From contig NZ_SJOM01000007.1 in NCBI RefSeq assembly GCF_004762045.1, positions 2,539,655-2,603,654 of the forward strand: 64,000 nucleotides of DNA, read 5' to 3'. A program made the position numbers and the translations under genes. Source of the stretch: Mycobacterium sp. DL99 (GTDB lineage Bacteria; Actinomycetota; Actinomycetes; Mycobacteriales; Mycobacteriaceae). Of this stretch, positions 61,785-64,000 are shown in pieces. Position 1 is the first letter of the stretch. Each line of letters opens with the position of its first letter. The notes beneath the pieces were generated by a model, which was not told the DNA's origin, made no database searches, and saw nothing but the letters and a program-made list of their open reading frames with translations.

Positions 61785-63104
61785 TCACTGCACCAATGGC
61801 TCGACTTCGTCGGCGGCGAAGTACAGATAGCGGCCGTACCACGCGTGCAGATCCGCGGCCGGGTCGTCGTCGAGCACGACGCCGATGTGCCGCTCGCCCT
61901 CGACGTCCTCGTGGACGGAGGCCACCTGTGCGGTGCGGCCGGCGAAGAAGATGTCCTGCGCGTCGGCCCGGCGGGACGGGTGCAACCGCACCCGGCTGCC
62001 GCGGCAGACGCGCACCCCGTTGATCAGGACCGCATCGACGGCGGGATCCACGGCGTTGTCGGCCAGGGGATCCCACCAATCGATGCCGTCGGGTATCTGC
62101 GGAATCAGGCCTGGATCCGCGGCGTGCGGATCGCGCAGGACACCGTGCAGGTCGAGCATCGCCTCCGGGGACATCGAGTCACAGCGGTCGATGATCTCGG
62201 CTGCCCGGGGATCGGTGGCCCGGGCGCTGGCTTTCTCCTCGTCGGTCATCGTCATGACCCTCAGCGTCAGGATCTCGTCGATCTCGCACGAGTCGAAGAG
62301 GTCGCCCTGGCTCTGTTCGGCGATCTCCGGATGGTCGTAGAGGATGACCGGCGAAACGAGCATCAGGTCGTGCGTGCCCGGCTTCCCCGCGAGCACAGGG
62401 AAGCAACGATGGTGCCGACACCGCGACGCCGCCCCGGCGGCGCGTGCGTCCGGTTCCAGCAGTGAGATGAACTCGCCGTCGGTGACTTCGATGATCAGGT
62501 GTGTGCCGATCAACGACACCGCGATCGCATCGTCCTTGTCGCGCGCGGGTGCCGCACAGTTGCGTACCGTCATCGTGAGCCGGATCAAGCCCGCGTCGGC
62601 TTCTGCCGCGACGGTGAACTCGCCGTGGAGCTCGCGACGGCGGCGAACGATCCGGCCACCGTCGACGCTCTCGATGTCGGTGCCCGATAGCACCGCCATG
62701 GGAAGCGTCCGCGGCGCCTCCAGATCGGGGATGTCGAACGGGCCGAAGGCGATCTGATGTTCAACCGCCTCATCCCAGGTCAGCCAGGACTGCCCCGCGG
62801 CGGTGAGCTCGTCGACCGGCTCGAAGCTGCCGTCGTTGTGGCGGAGTTCGGCGGTTCGGCGTTGCAGCTGCAGGAACCGGACGGTGACCGTGATCTGCGG
62901 GTGCCCGTGACCGCGGACCAGCAGTTGCGCCGACAGCGAGCTGTCCTCACCGATACCGGATTGCTCGGCATCGGCCGGGCCGAGTACGCCGAACTGCCAA
63001 CGGCATTGGTTCTTGGCCGAGTTCGCCCGGTACGGGTAGAGCAGATAGCCCTCGTAGAGGACGGCGTCGGCGACCGCGAGGACCTGGTCCAGATTGCCGT
63101 TCAT
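61785..63104 (-). CDS. unassigned 439-residue protein of the hydrogenase cluster
   Basis: The protein starts MNGNLDQVLAVADAVLYEGYLLYPYRAN and has no signal or membrane helix. The body is beta-rich (ITVTVRFLQLQRRTAEL, LHGEFTVAAEADAGLIRLTMTV with split near 205). The C-terminal 90 residues, LHPSRRADAQDIFFAGRTAQV and GRYLYFAADEVEPLV, look like a small barrel. The VLYEGYLLYPYR opening is a motif I associate with hydrogenase-operon hypotheticals. ATG overlaps the DUF6084 stop (ATGA). Confidence 0.75.
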   Translation of the reverse strand: MNGNLDQVLAVADAVLYEGYLLYPYRANSAKNQCRWQFGVLGPADAEQSGIGEDSSLSAQLLVRGHGHPQITVTVRFLQLQRRTAELRHNDGSFEPVDELTAAGQSWLTWDEAVEHQIAFGPFDIPDLEAPRTLPMAVLSGTDIESVDGGRIVRRRRELHGEFTVAAEADAGLIRLTMTVRNCAAPARDKDDAIAVSLIGTHLIIEVTDGEFISLLEPDARAAGAASRCRHHRCFPVLAGKPGTHDLMLVSPVILYDHPEIAEQSQGDLFDSCEIDEILTLRVMTMTDEEKASARATDPRAAEIIDRCDSMSPEAMLDLHGVLRDPHAADPGLIPQIPDGIDWWDPLADNAVDPAVDAVLINGVRVCRGSRVRLHPSRRADAQDIFFAGRTAQVASVHEDVEGERHIGVVLDDDPAADLHAWYGRYLYFAADEVEPLVQ

Positions 63105-63772
63105 CGGATTTCCTGCCGTGCCAGCAGGGTGTCGATCGCTTCGTCGAACGACAGCATGCCCCAGCGTGTCTTGTAGGAGGCCAGCTCGTCGAGGGTGTCG
63201 CGGCCGAGCCGCAGCCATCCCGTGTTCGGAAAATGCTGTGCCATCAGCTGTTGCCACACCGTGACCGGCATGTCGAACGGGTCCTCGCGATCCCACGGAA
63301 TCTGCTGGACCGCGAATCCACGGGCACCTGGCGTGAAGACGGTGCCGCTGAACAGGAATCGCAGCGGTACCGAGCCGCCGCGCAGTGCGTGCAGGTACTT
63401 CGCCGCCGCGACGTCGAAGTCGTAGGTTCCGCTGACCGGCAGCTCGACGAGGGTGGTGCCGGTGAATCCGGGCACCATCGCGGTGCTGTGCTGCCACAGG
63501 AAGGTGCGTTGTGTCGTGCCCCAGCGGTCCCGCGGGCCGAACAGGTCGAGCAACCCGGCGGCCTCCGTATCGGTGTAATCCCGCCGCCCCGGTTCGATGC
63601 GGATCTGGCAGCGCAGCGCGATCGCGTGTACCGGGGTCTCGCCGACGGCGGTGATACCGATCCGGGCGGTCAGGATCGGGCTCACCGCATACGGTTCGGG
63701 CGCCATGTCGAGGACCGCGAACGTGACGTCGGTCGAGACGTCGGGAGTGGGGGTGGCGTTGGGCCCGGTCAT
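63101..63772 (-). CDS. DUF6084 family protein
   Basis: A 223-residue protein, FAVLDMAPEPYAVSPILTARIGI, ALRCQIRIEPGRRDYT, FLWQHSTAMVPGFTG and HFPNTGWLRL, of the DUF6084 type seen only with actinobacterial hydrogenase genes as far as I know. No function is established. The ATG at 63772 overlaps the stop of the upstream gene (ATGA), which decides the start even though the frame is open further up. Confidence 0.82.
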   Translation of the reverse strand: MTGPNATPTPDVSTDVTFAVLDMAPEPYAVSPILTARIGITAVGETPVHAIALRCQIRIEPGRRDYTDTEAAGLLDLFGPRDRWGTTQRTFLWQHSTAMVPGFTGTTLVELPVSGTYDFDVAAAKYLHALRGGSVPLRFLFSGTVFTPGARGFAVQQIPWDREDPFDMPVTVWQQLMAQHFPNTGWLRLGRDTLDELASYKTRWGMLSFDEAIDTLLARQEIR

Positions 63773-64000
63773 CTCGTCACCACCGTGCTGCGGTCGGCGA
63801 GACTGTCGAAGAATTCGTCGACGTAGTCGCGTACGTCCTGGCCACCGTCGAATCCACGCCACAACATCCGCAGCCGTCCGACGAACTCGTAGCAGGCGTC
63901 GATCGGTACCACATGACAGGTGGGCGACCGGGTTTCGTCGTCGGGTACCTGCACCAGCAATGCCTCGGTGTCCTCGGAGATCAGGTCCACCCTCGGATCG
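63769..64000 (-). CDS. DUF5947 family protein, 5' part beyond the window
   Basis: The last 76 codons of a leftward gene: DPRVDLISEDTEALLVQVP, then CHVVPIDACYEFVGRLRMLWRGFDGGQDV. The VPID-CYE-VGRLR-WRGFDGG pattern matches the C-terminus of DUF5947 proteins, which sit between NifU-like and DUF6084 genes in hydrogenase operons. The frame is open to the window edge, so the GTG at 63990 is not the start. Its function is unknown. Confidence 0.8.
   Translation of the reverse strand, partial: DPRVDLISEDTEALLVQVPDDETRSPTCHVVPIDACYEFVGRLRMLWRGFDGGQDVRDYVDEFFDSLADRSTVVTR

Overview
The window is a stretch of a high-GC actinobacterial chromosome, and it reads as a rapidly growing mycobacterium (Mycolicibacterium type). 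The basis is gene order. The run pptT-truB, ssuD/mntR, ribF-rpsO-lppU-pnp-pepR, ald/aldR, dapB, thyA-folA, thyX-dapA-rnj, ftsK, argA/pgsA, clgR-pspA-pspM, ephG, a glycosyltransferase and a DUF3046 gene follows the Rv2795c-Rv2738c segment of M. tuberculosis. Into this backbone are set blocks that I know from environmental mycobacteria rather than from M. tuberculosis. Assignments come from reading the translated sequence and from knowledge of the families; no database search was run.

Layout. 1-2715: a truncated leftward gene, then a coupled metallophosphoesterase-pptT-truB operon. 2727-5906: leftward sulfur-scavenging oxidoreductases and an MntR-type regulator. 5987-11768: ribF, rpsO, lppU, pnp and pepR (RNA and protein turnover). 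11787-15812: class A beta-lactamase, small heat-shock protein, alanine dehydrogenase with its Lrp-type regulator, META-domain lipoprotein. 15879-19414: an amide-use locus (AmiC-like sensor, MarR regulator, AmiS/UreI channel, formamidase). 19610-24785: dapB with small conserved genes, then a CitE-like lyase, a dienelactone hydrolase, thyA and folA. 24767-36683: accessory genes (AlkZ-like DNA glycosylase, APC permease, aminopeptidase with a GntR regulator, TetR-DUF1214-sulfotransferase operon, lipoproteins, DMT-type transporter). 36800-40153: thyX, dapA, rnj. 40201-44405: a group III truncated haemoglobin facing a cysteine-containing HTH regulator, and a monooxygenase/SDR/methyltransferase operon. 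44565-53874: ftsK, argA/pgsA/cinA, the clgR-psp envelope-stress operon, ephG, glycosyltransferase, DUF3046.

From 53885 to the right edge every gene points left and most overlap or nearly touch. This is the distal part of a [NiFe]-hydrogenase operon: hypD, hypC, hypE, two SIS-type proteins (one with a HypC-like tail), a DUF6390 protein, hypF, a second hypC, a maturation protease, a 39-residue DUF6893 membrane peptide, an unassigned 439-residue protein, DUF6084 and DUF5947. The structural subunits are not in the window and should lie to the right. By position near the usual recA neighbourhood the set resembles the Hhy (group 1h) uptake-hydrogenase locus of M. smegmatis; that subtype is an inference.

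The least understood material is the hydrogenase accessory set, including a maturation protease with no ATG, GTG or TTG start, and the haemoglobin/regulator/membrane-protein module at 40.9-42.4 kb. The window also holds many short regulatory palindromes, several strong hairpins and at least twelve genes with a -10-like hexamer six or seven bases before the start codon, the layout of leaderless mRNAs. I see no tRNA, rRNA, CRISPR array, insertion sequence or prophage. No gap between genes exceeds 300 bases.
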